From Oscillospiraceae bacterium (GTDB taxonomy: Bacteria; Bacillota; Clostridia; Oscillospirales; Oscillospiraceae), in contig JAFXPO010000047.1 in NCBI GenBank assembly GCA_017527825.1, forward strand, positions 62,001 to 126,000: a stretch of DNA of 64,000 nucleotides, given 5' to 3'. Both the position numbers and the translations under genes were made by a program. Shown piece by piece: positions 16,514 to 25,202 of the stretch. The stretch's first letter is position 1, and every line of letters starts with the position of its first letter. The notes beneath the pieces were generated by a model, which worked only from the letters and a program-made list of their open reading frames with translations, had not been told where the DNA came from and ran no database searches.

Positions 16514-17409
16514 GACGGCTTGTGATTCTGGCGCTGGCGCTCCTGCTGCTGGCGTCGTGCGCGCCAACGGAAAAAGAGCATTCCTACGACAGCTATACGC
16601 TTTATCTTGCCGCGCAGCTGGAGGACAGCGACGGCGGCGACGCGATCCGGGAGCGCGATTTTCGCGTGAAGGGCGGAAGCGCCCTGTCTACGGCGGAGCT
16701 GGCGGAGAAGCTCGTCACGGGGCTTTTGAGCGCCGGTGACGAGCTGGAGCTTCGCTCGCCGTTTCCGGCGGGAACAAGCCTGCAAAAGCTCACAGTGGCG
16801 GGCGGACGCGCCAACGTGGACTTCTCAGAACCCTATGCGCGGCTGTCCGGCATCGACCTGTCCATCGCGGACGCGTGCCTGACGCTGACGCTGACCCAGC
16901 TCGACGGCATCTATGCCGTCCACATCACCGCCAACGGTCGCGAGCTGCCCTACCGACAGACGCAGCTGCTCACAGCGGCGGACGCGCTGCTCTCCAGCGG
17001 TGAGGACGTGATTCGTCCGATCAACGTATCGCTGTGGTTTCTGGATACGTCCACGGATACGCTGCGCGCACAGCAGCAGACGGTCGCGCTCTATGAGGGG
17101 CAGTCCCGCGTCAGCGCGGTGGTGGACGCGCTCAAGCGCGGTCCCGCCGGAGACGACACGCTGCAAACGCTCCTGCCGGAGAACTTTTCGATTCTCTCTG
17201 CCCGCACCGAGGACGGGCGATGCTATGTCAATCTCAGCGGCTATCTGTTACAGTCTATCGACGAGACGCTGCGCGCGCAGATCGTCGAGTCGCTGTCCCG
17301 CTCGATCCTGTCCCTTTCCGGCGTGGAGGAGGTGCAGTATCTGGTGGATGGGGAAAATGCGCCGCAATGGACGATGACGCTTGCCGCGCCGGAGGGCGCC
17401 GCGGGCTAG
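16510..17409 (+). CDS. GerMN-domain lipoprotein (299 aa)
   Basis: Short signal peptide with a lipobox ending LLAS-C (Cys near residue 17), so it is likely lipid-anchored outside the membrane. Two copies of a GerMN-like fold are visible: one around KLTVAGGRANVDFSEPYA and a second around RYVN-type segment ARTEDGRCYVNLSGYLL, each preceded by a LVTGLL/ALKRGP-type helix. Founder proteins GerM (spore wall/germination) and LpqB (partner of the MtrB kinase) share this domain. Four-nt overlap with the kinase argues that it modulates that sensor. Confidence 0.85.
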   Translation: MRRLVILALALLLLASCAPTEKEHSYDSYTLYLAAQLEDSDGGDAIRERDFRVKGGSALSTAELAEKLVTGLLSAGDELELRSPFPAGTSLQKLTVAGGRANVDFSEPYARLSGIDLSIADACLTLTLTQLDGIYAVHITANGRELPYRQTQLLTAADALLSSGEDVIRPINVSLWFLDTSTDTLRAQQQTVALYEGQSRVSAVVDALKRGPAGDDTLQTLLPENFSILSARTEDGRCYVNLSGYLLQSIDETLRAQIVESLSRSILSLSGVEEVQYLVDGENAPQWTMTLAAPEGAAG

Positions 17410-17425
17410 AACAAGGAGAACGCTT

Positions 17426-20086
17426 ATGAAACTAATGGTGATCGACGGCAATTCGATCCTGAACCGCGCCTATTACGGCATCCGCCCGCTGACCACACGG
17501 GAGGGATTCTACACCCACGCCATCTACGGCTTTCTGTCCACCATGAAGCGTCTGACGGACGAGGAGCAGCCTGACGCGCTGTGCGTCACCTTTGACCGGC
17601 GTGAGCCGACCTTCCGCCATCTGGAATTCCCCAATTACAAGGCGCAGCGCAAGGGCATGCCGGAGGAGCTGGCGATGCAGCTGCCAGTGATGAAGGACGT
17701 GCTGGACGCCATGAACATCCCGCGCTATGAGCTGGCGGGCTACGAGGCGGACGACCTGATCGGCACGATTTCGCGCAAATGCGAGGCGGCAAATTGGAAT
17801 TGCGTCATCGTCACGGGCGATAAGGACAGCTTGCAGCTGGTCACCGACCGCACGACGGTAAAGCTGGTTTCTACCCGCATGGGTCAGACCACCACCAAGG
17901 ATATGACGCCGGAGGCGTTTCGCGCGGAATACGGCTTTGACCCGATCCGCATCATTGACCTCAAGGCGTTGATGGGCGACGCCAGCGACAACTACCCCGG
18001 CGTGCCGGGCGTGGGCGAAAAGACCGCGATGGAGCTGATTCAAAAATACGCGACCATCGACGCCATTTATGACAAGCTCCCCGACATCGATGCAAAGCCC
18101 GCCGCGATCCGCAAACTCACCGAGGGCGAGGAAAGCGCGCGGCAATCCTACCGTCTCGCGACGATCCTGACCGACGCCCCGCTGGACTTTGACCCGCGGG
18201 AGAACCTGCGCAAGGCGCCGTCGGACGCGCTGTACCCGCTGTTTTTGAAGCTGGAATTCCACAAGCTCATCGAGACCTATCAGCTCACGCCGCCGACGAA
18301 TCTCCCCACCGCGGAGGAAGCGGAGCAGCCCGAGTTCACGGTGACGGCGGAAACGGTGACGGGCGAGGCGCGGGCGAACGAACTGCTTGCCCTCTGGCGC
18401 AAGGCGGAGCATGTGACGCTGCTCGCGCTGCCCGATCTGTCCGCGATTTTTGTGGACTGCGCGCTGAGCGAATCGGAGGCGATCGCCGCCGAGCTGTTCT
18501 TCTCGAAGTACGAAGGCGACTGGAACGCGCTGCTGCGTGCGCTGTTCTCCCCGGACATCAAAAAAGTGTCCCACAACGTAAAAGACCTCATGCGGACGCT
18601 GCTGGAAAACGATTTGCCCATTGAGGGCTTTGTGTTTGACACGGCGCTCGCGGCGTACCTTGTGGACGCCACGGCGGGCAGCTATGACATCGACAAGCTG
18701 TTTGTGTCGTATTTTCACCACGAGCTGCCCAAGCCCATCCACCTCGACCCCGACGCCTTCTCCATGCTCGGCGACGCGGCAACGGCGGAGGCGGCGTTTC
18801 ACAGCTATACCGCCGCCGTGGGCGCACTCCACGAAGCGCTGTGGCCCGCTCTTGAAAAACAGCAGCTCCATGAGTTATACTTTCAGGTTGAACTGCCGCT
18901 GTGCGCCGTGCTGGCGAGGATGGAGCACACGGGCGTGCTGGTGGATCGCAGGGCGCTTGCCGACTTTGGCGCGGAGATGGAGCAGCGCACGCGCGAGCTG
19001 GAGCGGCGCATCTATGACGCCGCAGGCGAGGAGTTCAACATCAACTCCCCCAAGCAGCTGGGAACGATCCTCTTTGAAAAGCTGGCGCTTCCCCACGGCA
19101 AGAAAACCAAAACCGGCTGGAGCACCAACGCCGACGTTCTGGAAAAGCTGCGCTGGGAAACGCCCATCGTGGCGGATGTGCTGGAATACCGCCAGTACGC
19201 GAAGTTCAAATCCACCTATTGCGACGGGCTTTTGAAGGTCATCGCGCCGGACGGGCGCATCCACACCAGCTTTCAGATGACCGTGACGGCGACGGGACGG
19301 CTCTCGTCCACAGAGCCGAATTTGCAGAACATTCCCACCCGCACAGAGCTGGGCAGCGAGTTTCGCCGCATGTTTGTCCCCGCCGAGGGCTGCGTGCTCG
19401 TTGACGCGGATTATTCGCAGATTGAGCTGCGGCTGCTGGCGCATATCGCAGACGACAAAACCATGCAGGAGGCGTTTCGCGGCGGCGAGGACATCCACAC
19501 CGTCACCGCGTCCCAGGCGTTCGGCGTCCCCGTCGAGCAGGTGACGAAGCAGATGCGCTCCCACGCGAAGGCGGTCAACTTCGGCATTGTGTACGGTATC
19601 TCCGCGTTTTCCCTCGCGCAGGACATCGGCGTCACCGTCGCGGAGGCAAAGGCATATATTGAGAACTACCTTGCCCGATTCTCCGGCGTGAGGAACTATA
19701 TGACGAGCGTGGTGGAGCAGGCAAAGGCAGCGGGCTTCGTCGAGACGCTGATGCATCGCCGCCGCGCGCTGCCCGAACTGGCGGCGAGCAACTTCCAGAC
19801 CCGCTCGTTTGGCGAGCGCGTGGCGCTCAACATGCCCATTCAGGGCACGGCGGCGGACATCATCAAGCTCGCGATGGTGCGTGTGGACGAGCGGCTGCGA
19901 GCCGAGGGGCTGCGCGGAAAACTCATCTTGCAGGTACACGACGAGCTGATCGTCGAATGCCCGGAGGCTGAGGCGGAGCGGACGGCAAAGCTGGTGGAGG
20001 ACGAGATGGAGCAGGTGATGACGCTCTCCGTCCCCCTGACCGCCGAAGCGCACTGGGGCAAAAACTGGTTAGAGGCAAAGGGATAA
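17426..20086 (+). CDS. polA: DNA polymerase I (886 aa)
   Basis: Start moved to ATG 17426, preceded by AAGGAG. The N-terminal 5' nuclease is intact (MVIDGNSIL, TFDRREPTFRH, YEADDLIGT, TGDKDSLQLV, GDASDNYPGVPGVGEKTA). The middle 3'-5' exonuclease-like domain lacks the Asp-x-Glu pair (TLLALPDLSAIFV in its place), so proofreading is probably lost, as in many Gram-positive Pol I enzymes. Polymerase motif A is DADYSQIELR, motif B RSHAKAVNFGIVYG and motif C LQVHDELIVE, all complete. It functions in Okazaki fragment processing and repair. It lies inside a long co-directional operon. Confidence 0.97.
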   Translation: MKLMVIDGNSILNRAYYGIRPLTTREGFYTHAIYGFLSTMKRLTDEEQPDALCVTFDRREPTFRHLEFPNYKAQRKGMPEELAMQLPVMKDVLDAMNIPRYELAGYEADDLIGTISRKCEAANWNCVIVTGDKDSLQLVTDRTTVKLVSTRMGQTTTKDMTPEAFRAEYGFDPIRIIDLKALMGDASDNYPGVPGVGEKTAMELIQKYATIDAIYDKLPDIDAKPAAIRKLTEGEESARQSYRLATILTDAPLDFDPRENLRKAPSDALYPLFLKLEFHKLIETYQLTPPTNLPTAEEAEQPEFTVTAETVTGEARANELLALWRKAEHVTLLALPDLSAIFVDCALSESEAIAAELFFSKYEGDWNALLRALFSPDIKKVSHNVKDLMRTLLENDLPIEGFVFDTALAAYLVDATAGSYDIDKLFVSYFHHELPKPIHLDPDAFSMLGDAATAEAAFHSYTAAVGALHEALWPALEKQQLHELYFQVELPLCAVLARMEHTGVLVDRRALADFGAEMEQRTRELERRIYDAAGEEFNINSPKQLGTILFEKLALPHGKKTKTGWSTNADVLEKLRWETPIVADVLEYRQYAKFKSTYCDGLLKVIAPDGRIHTSFQMTVTATGRLSSTEPNLQNIPTRTELGSEFRRMFVPAEGCVLVDADYSQIELRLLAHIADDKTMQEAFRGGEDIHTVTASQAFGVPVEQVTKQMRSHAKAVNFGIVYGISAFSLAQDIGVTVAEAKAYIENYLARFSGVRNYMTSVVEQAKAAGFVETLMHRRRALPELAASNFQTRSFGERVALNMPIQGTAADIIKLAMVRVDERLRAEGLRGKLILQVHDELIVECPEAEAERTAKLVEDEMEQVMTLSVPLTAEAHWGKNWLEAKG

Positions 20087-20898
20087 TGGGATTCTTTCGA
20101 GATTTTATCGAATTCTATAAAAAGAGGCGTGAGACGCCGCCGGAGCAGACGCCGCCGCGACAGGCATTGCCAAAACACGAACCGGAGATCATGGAGGCTG
20201 CTTTTCCTCTCTCGGAACCGGAGCTTGCGGAGTGGGCAAAGCACCTGGAGGCACACACAACCTATTCCTCTCTGGAGCGGGAAACGCTGGAACGCTATAT
20301 TGAGGACGCCTTCGGTCCCATCGCGCGGACATACTACGACGCCGACCGTGAGGGGATGCGGGTGGACATTGCCGTGACGGAGCCAAGCGAGGAGCGCCGG
20401 TACTACACGCTCGCCACCATCGGTATGGGCGCCCACCGGATGCAGGTGCCCAAGGCGCTGGAGGAGCGAAACGCCGCCTTTGCGGAGTTGTGCGTCTGCC
20501 TGCCGCCGGACTGGGACTTTGTGAACGACAGCTGGCCGTTCCACCTGCTCAAAACCACGGCGCGGTTCCCGTTCAGCAGCCACAACATGCTTGGCGTCGG
20601 CAACGCCTACCACGGTGCGGTGGCAAGGGACAGCGGCTTCGCCGGAGCGTTTGTCATTCCGGCGGTGACGCAGCATCAGGTCTCCACGCGGCTGATGCTG
20701 CCCGGCGGCAAGATCGTCAATTATTACCTGCTGCTGCCGCTGTATGAGGCCGAATGGCAATACATCACCCGGCGGCAGGACGCGGCGGCGTTCTGGGAGC
20801 ATTACACCGAGCGCATTGGCAGCATCGTGGTCGACCCGGAGCGTGAGAGCTGCGTGGACGAAACCGAGACGGAAGAGGAAGACGAATGGAACATCTGA
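20086..20898 (+). CDS. Suppressor-of-fused (SUFU) domain protein (270 aa)
   Basis: Starts in a TAATG overlap with the polA stop. After a charged, Pro-rich N-terminus (about 45 residues), the body shows SUFU-family landmarks: RVDIAVTEPSEERRYYTLATIGMG, an ELCVCLPPDWDF strand and turn, PFHLLKTTARFP, and a C-terminal LLLPLYEAEWQY segment. Bacterial SUFU-domain proteins have no settled function; some are toxin-immunity proteins, but no toxin gene is here. It ends with a highly acidic tail (DETETEEEDEWNI) that overlaps rimI by 13 nt. Confidence 0.8.
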   Translation: MGFFRDFIEFYKKRRETPPEQTPPRQALPKHEPEIMEAAFPLSEPELAEWAKHLEAHTTYSSLERETLERYIEDAFGPIARTYYDADREGMRVDIAVTEPSEERRYYTLATIGMGAHRMQVPKALEERNAAFAELCVCLPPDWDFVNDSWPFHLLKTTARFPFSSHNMLGVGNAYHGAVARDSGFAGAFVIPAVTQHQVSTRLMLPGGKIVNYYLLLPLYEAEWQYITRRQDAAAFWEHYTERIGSIVVDPERESCVDETETEEEDEWNI

Positions 20899-21398
20899 AA
20901 AAAAAAGTACGCATTGTGCCGATGACCCACGACCATCTGGACGAAGTAGCGGCATTGGAGCACACCTGCTTCGCTGACCCGTGGTCGCGGAATATGCTCG
21001 CCGAGGAACTGGACAACGCCATGTCCGCCTACCTCGTGGCGCTGGACACGGAGGATGGCAGCGTGGTGGGCTACGCGGGGCTGCTGGTCGTCGCGGACGA
21101 GGGCTATATCACCAACGTTGCCGTGCGCCCGGAATCCCGCCGCGGCGGCGTGGCGGGCGCGCTGCTGGACGTGTTTGTAAACTTTGCCGAGGGGAATCAG
21201 CTGGCGTTTTTAACACTGGAGGTTCGCGCGTCCAACTACGGCGCCATTGCACTTTACGGCAGCCGCGGCTTTCGCGGCGTCGGGCGGCGCACGAATTACT
21301 ATGAGCATCCCAGAGAGGACGCCATCATCATGACAAGAGAGTTTGGAGACGGTAACGATGCTGGAAATGAAGCTGCCGACGGAGACGCAGCTGAGTGA
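20886..21398 (+). CDS. rimI: Ribosomal protein S18 alanine N-acetyltransferase RimI (170 aa)
   Basis: GNAT fold with RimI features: LEHTCFADPWSRNML at the N-terminus, VAVRPESRRGGVAGALL as the acetyl-CoA pyrophosphate loop, LEVRASNYGAIALYGSRGF (the ExRxxNxxAxxLYxxxGF signature) and RRTNYYEHP-EDAIIM at the end. It is longer than usual by an acidic tail of about 18 residues (GDGNDAGNEAADGDAAE). tsaD, usually adjacent to rimI, is one gene further on, with a second GNAT gene between them. Confidence 0.92.
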   Translation: MEHLKKKVRIVPMTHDHLDEVAALEHTCFADPWSRNMLAEELDNAMSAYLVALDTEDGSVVGYAGLLVVADEGYITNVAVRPESRRGGVAGALLDVFVNFAEGNQLAFLTLEVRASNYGAIALYGSRGFRGVGRRTNYYEHPREDAIIMTREFGDGNDAGNEAADGDAAE

Positions 21399-21963
21399 AA
21401 TCTACAGGCGCGACCTAAAGCCGTCGTTTCCATCGGAGGAGCTTAAACCGCTGCGGGAGATGAAACAGGAGATGAAGCGCGGCGAGTACCGCCCATGGTG
21501 CCTGTTCGACGGCGGAGAGATCGTGGGCGAGGCGTTCGTGTGGACGTATGTGCCGGGCTTTGCGCTGTTTGACTATCTGTGCGTGACGGAATCGCGCCGC
21601 AACGACGGTCTTGGCTCCGCGCTCATTCAGAAGCTGGTGGAGTCCGAGCGCGGCAGCGTGGTGTTCGGCGAGTCCGAAATCCCGGACTACGCGCCCGATC
21701 CCGCCATGGCGGAGCGGCGGCTTGCGTTCTACCGCCGCAACGGCGCGCAGCAGGCTGGGTACGACACCTGCGTGTTTGGCGTCCCCTACCGGACGCTGTA
21801 CTGGTCCGATCGACCGGTCAGCGACGAAGAGTTGTCCCATGCCCACGCGGCATGCTATCACAGCTCCATGCCCGCGCTGATATACAGGAAATACATACAG
21901 ATTCCATGGGAACCGTCCATGGGCGTTCCCAAAAAGATACCTTGGATAGGACAGGACACATGA
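21358..21963 (+). CDS. GNAT-family N-acetyltransferase (201 aa)
   Basis: ATG 21358 with GGAG nine bases upstream is preferred to the TTG start 15 nt earlier. The GNAT core is recognisable in FDYLCVTESRRNDGLGSALIQKL (acetyl-CoA loop RRNDGLGSA) and in RRLAFYRRNGAQQAG. The remainder (PYRTLYW, IYRKYIQIPWEP) is not specific to a subfamily I know. The substrate is unknown. It overlaps rimI by 41 nt and tsaD by 4 nt, so it is translated with the tRNA/ribosome modification genes. Confidence 0.82.
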   Translation: MLEMKLPTETQLSEIYRRDLKPSFPSEELKPLREMKQEMKRGEYRPWCLFDGGEIVGEAFVWTYVPGFALFDYLCVTESRRNDGLGSALIQKLVESERGSVVFGESEIPDYAPDPAMAERRLAFYRRNGAQQAGYDTCVFGVPYRTLYWSDRPVSDEELSHAHAACYHSSMPALIYRKYIQIPWEPSMGVPKKIPWIGQDT

Positions 21964-22988
21964 AGATTTTAGCCTTTGAATCCTCCTGCGACGAGACCGC
22001 GGCGGCGGTGGTCGAGGACGGAAGAACCATACTCTCCGACGCCATTGCGTCGCAGGCGGACATGCACGCCCTCTACGGCGGCGTGGTGCCGGAGATCGCG
22101 TCCCGCAAGCATGTGGAGGTGATCGCGGCGCTGTGCGACAAGGCGCTCGCTGACGCGGGCGTGGCCAAATCGGACATTGACGCGGTGGCGGCAACCTACG
22201 CGCCGGGGCTGATCGGCGCGGTGCTGGTGGGGTTGAACTACGCCAAATCCGTCGCCTACGCGCTGAACGTGCCGCTCATCCCGGTGCATCACATCCGGGG
22301 GCACATCGCGGCGAACTACCTCGCCTTCCCGGACTTGGAGCCGCCGTTTCTCGCACTGTGCATGTCCGGCGGCAACACGCTGCTCGTCGACGTCGCGGGC
22401 TACACCGACTTCAAACTGGTTGGCGCGACGCGGGACGACGCGGCGGGCGAGTGCTTCGACAAGGCGGCGCGCGTACTGGGGTTGCCCTACCCCGGCGGCA
22501 AGCCGATGGACGAGCTGGCGCACGGCAGCGAGGGCGGCGTCTATGAACTCCCCCGCGCAAAAATTGATGGGCACGAGCTGGACATGAGCTTCTCCGGTCT
22601 CAAGACTGCGGTGGTGAACCTCGCCCACAACGCCGAGCAGACGGGCAAACCGCTGGATCGCGCGGCACTGGCGCGGGACTTTACGCAGGCGGTGTCCGAC
22701 GAGCTGGTGCCGCGCACATTGCGTGCCGCCGAGCGATATGGACGCAAGACCGTTGTCGCCGCCGGCGGCGTGGCGGCGAACTCGTTTCTCCGTGCCGATC
22801 TGCAAACCGCCTGCGACAAGGCTGGCTGCAAGCTGTACCTCCCGCCGCTGTCGCTGTGCGGCGACAACGGCGCCATGATCGGCGCTCAGGGGTACTACGA
22901 GTACATGGCGGGCGCACGGGCGGACTGGTCGCTCAATGCCTACGCAACGCGTGAGATCGACGACCCGATCGTCGCTTACGATAAATAA
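21960..22988 (+). CDS. tsaD: tRNA threonylcarbamoyladenosine transferase subunit TsaD (342 aa)
   Basis: Start at ATG 21960 in an ATGA overlap; a longer in-frame extension upstream lies inside the GNAT gene. Transfers the threonylcarbamoyl group to A37 of ANN-decoding tRNAs with TsaB and TsaE. Visible: ESSCDETAAAVV (ATPase fold opening), VHHIRGHIAAN (metal-binding His pair HxxxH), CMSGGNTLL, DDAAGECFDKAARVLGLPYPGG and FSGLKTAV, and the C-terminal GGVAANSFLR and GDNGAMIG. All family landmarks are present. TsaB and TsaE are not in the window. Confidence 0.96.
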   Translation: MKILAFESSCDETAAAVVEDGRTILSDAIASQADMHALYGGVVPEIASRKHVEVIAALCDKALADAGVAKSDIDAVAATYAPGLIGAVLVGLNYAKSVAYALNVPLIPVHHIRGHIAANYLAFPDLEPPFLALCMSGGNTLLVDVAGYTDFKLVGATRDDAAGECFDKAARVLGLPYPGGKPMDELAHGSEGGVYELPRAKIDGHELDMSFSGLKTAVVNLAHNAEQTGKPLDRAALARDFTQAVSDELVPRTLRAAERYGRKTVVAAGGVAANSFLRADLQTACDKAGCKLYLPPLSLCGDNGAMIGAQGYYEYMAGARADWSLNAYATREIDDPIVAYDK

Positions 22989-23015
22989 AGAAAAAAGATT
23001 GGAAGGAAGAAAAGT

Positions 23016-24329
23016 ATGAAACCGAAAGCAAATCCCCGCGCGCTCCTGCCAGTCCTGGTGTTTCTTGTGCTGTACCTCGGCATGGGCATCCTGTTCGAGT
23101 ATGTGCTGAAAATTCCCATGGGCTTCTACTCTATCCCGATCGTGGTCGTGTTTCTGGTGGCGCTGCTGGTGGCGTGTTTCCAGAACAAGGCGCTGAAGTT
23201 TGACGACAAAATGCAAGTCATGGCACAAGGCGTCGGCGACCGGAACATCATGACGATGATCCTGATCTTCCTCGCCGCCGGTGTGTTTGTCGGCGTGACC
23301 GGACGCTCCAGCGCCGAGGCGGTGGCTTACGCGCTGCTGTCGGTGACGCCTGCCCGCGCGGCGGTGGCGGTTCTGTTCGTCGCGGCGTGCTTTGTCTCCA
23401 CCGCCATGGGCACGTCGGTCGGTACCATTTCCCTCATCACGCCGATCGCCGTCGCGGTGGCGCAAATTTCCGGGTTCCCGCTGCCGCTGTGCATCGGCTC
23501 GGTCATGGGCGGCGCCATGTTCGGCGACAACCTGTCGTTCATTTCCGACACCACCATCGCCGCCTGCAACACACAGGGCTGTGAAATGCGGGACAAGTTC
23601 CGCGCGAACTTCAAGATCGCGCTGCCCGCGGCACTCCTGACGCTGGTTCTGATCCTCGTCTCAGGCAGCTCCGGTCTTGCCCAGATCGACATTCCCGACT
23701 ATAACCTGCTGCTGCTCGTGCCCTATGTGCTGGTGCTCGTCGGCGGTATCGCGGGCGTGAACGTGTTTCTGGTGCTGCTGGTCGGCATTCTCTCCGGCTG
23801 CGTCATCACCCTCGCCACCGGAACCGTCACCGCGCTGGATCTGCTCGGCAACATGGGCGCGGGCGCGTCCGGCATGTTTGAGACCATCATGGTGACGATC
23901 CTCGTCTCCGCGCTCTGCGGACTCATGCGCGAGTATGGCGGCTTTGAGGCGCTGTTGGCGTTCATTCGCCGCACCTTCAAGGGCGCTGTGGGCGGTCGCC
24001 TCGGCGTCGGGCTGCTGGTGGGCGCCATGGATATCGCCACCGCCAACAACACCGTCGCCATCGTCATGGCGGGTCCCATCGCCAAGCAGATCAGCGACGA
24101 GTACGGCATCACACCCAAGGAGTCCGCTTCCCTGCTGGATACCTTCTCCTGCATCTTCCAGGGCATCATTCCCTACGGCGCGCAGATGCTCGTCGCCATC
24201 TCTCAGGCGGCGGTTATGGGCGCGACGGTGTCCGCCTTTGAGATCATTCCGCGCCTGTACTATCCGTACCTGCTGTGCGTAAGCTCGCTGGCGTTCATCT
24301 TCATCGGCGCGGGCAGGAAGCGCAAATGA
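23016..24329 (+). CDS. Na+/H+ antiporter, NhaC family (437 aa)
   Basis: A polytopic membrane protein with about 11-12 hydrophobic helices. The motif GDNLSFISDTTIAACNTQGC is typical of the NhaC/ion-transporter superfamily, and STAMGTSVGTISLITPI and ATANNTVAIVMAGPIAKQ are paired inverted-repeat segments of the fold. It exchanges Na+ (or an organic substrate, as in malate-lactate relatives) for protons. Shine-Dalgarno GGAAGG is 27 bp after tsaD. A 4-nt overlap links it to the HAD phosphatase gene. Confidence 0.87.
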   Translation: MKPKANPRALLPVLVFLVLYLGMGILFEYVLKIPMGFYSIPIVVVFLVALLVACFQNKALKFDDKMQVMAQGVGDRNIMTMILIFLAAGVFVGVTGRSSAEAVAYALLSVTPARAAVAVLFVAACFVSTAMGTSVGTISLITPIAVAVAQISGFPLPLCIGSVMGGAMFGDNLSFISDTTIAACNTQGCEMRDKFRANFKIALPAALLTLVLILVSGSSGLAQIDIPDYNLLLLVPYVLVLVGGIAGVNVFLVLLVGILSGCVITLATGTVTALDLLGNMGAGASGMFETIMVTILVSALCGLMREYGGFEALLAFIRRTFKGAVGGRLGVGLLVGAMDIATANNTVAIVMAGPIAKQISDEYGITPKESASLLDTFSCIFQGIIPYGAQMLVAISQAAVMGATVSAFEIIPRLYYPYLLCVSSLAFIFIGAGRKRK

Positions 24330-25138
24330 CCGACAACGCGAGACTGTTGCAAAAACGCCTGTTCCTGCTGGATATGGACGGAACGCTGTACCTCGACGAC
24401 AACCTGTTCGACGGCGCGGCGGCGTTCCTGCAAGCCATTCGCGACCGCGGCGGACGCTATCTTTTCCTGACGAACAACTCCTCCAAAAGCGGGGACGCCT
24501 ATGTGGAGAAGATGCGCCGTCTCGGCGTGGAAACCGCGCGATCAGATTTTCTCACCTCTGTGGACGCCACGATCCTGTATCTCCGCGAGCACGGCGGGCA
24601 GGACAAGCTGTACTACGTTTTCGGCACAAGGTCCTTGCAGCAGCAGCTCCGCGAGGCGGGCTTCCGCCTGACCGACGACCGGGACGCGGCGGTGGATACG
24701 CTTTTGATAGGCTTCGACACCGAGCTGACGTTCCAGAAGCTGGAGGACGCCTGCATCCTGCTTGGACGCGGTGTGGACTACATCGCCACCAACCCCGACT
24801 GGGTCTGCCCGACGTGGTATGGCTCTGTGCCAGACTGCGGCAGCGTCTGCGAAATGCTGTACCGCGCGACGCTTCGCCGTCCCTACGTCATCGGCAAGCC
24901 CAAACCGGACATGGTACGTCTTGCCATGAGGGCAGCGGGCGCGACGCCGGAGGAAACGGTCGTCATCGGCGACCGGCTCTACACGGACATCGCCTGCGGC
25001 GTCAACGCGGGCGTGGACACGGTGCTGGTGCTCTCCGGTGAGACGAAGCGCAAGGACGTGGAGTCCAGCGACATCAAGCCCACGTTCATCCTGCGGGACG
25101 TGAAGGAATACCTCAATTTGCTGCAAAAAGGAGCTTGA
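24326..25138 (+). CDS. HAD-superfamily IIA sugar/nucleotide phosphatase, NagD-like (270 aa)
   Basis: ATG 24326 overlaps the antiporter stop and has AGGAAG upstream. HAD motif I LLDMDGTLYLDD (two catalytic Asp), motif II LTNNSSKS, the cap region of subclass IIA, Lys in GKPKPDMV (motif III) and motif IV IGDRLYTDI are all present. Family members hydrolyse small phosphoesters such as p-nitrophenyl phosphate, glycerol phosphate or nucleotides; the substrate here is unknown. The stop codon lies inside the terminator stem that ends this long operon. Confidence 0.88.
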   Translation: MTDNARLLQKRLFLLDMDGTLYLDDNLFDGAAAFLQAIRDRGGRYLFLTNNSSKSGDAYVEKMRRLGVETARSDFLTSVDATILYLREHGGQDKLYYVFGTRSLQQQLREAGFRLTDDRDAAVDTLLIGFDTELTFQKLEDACILLGRGVDYIATNPDWVCPTWYGSVPDCGSVCEMLYRATLRRPYVIGKPKPDMVRLAMRAAGATPEETVVIGDRLYTDIACGVNAGVDTVLVLSGETKRKDVESSDIKPTFILRDVKEYLNLLQKGA

Positions 25139-25160
25139 GCGATTGCTCAGGCTCTTTTTT
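25131..25160 (+). terminator. Terminator ending the HhH-to-HAD operon
   Basis: A 10-bp stem GAGCTTGAGC / GCTCAGGCTC (one G-U pair), loop GATT, and six T. The upstream arm contains the stop codon of the HAD gene. Confidence 0.88.
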
Positions 25161-25202
25161 GCACCCCGTACAAGCCCGCCGCGTAGGCTGTAGGGAGAGG
25201 TG

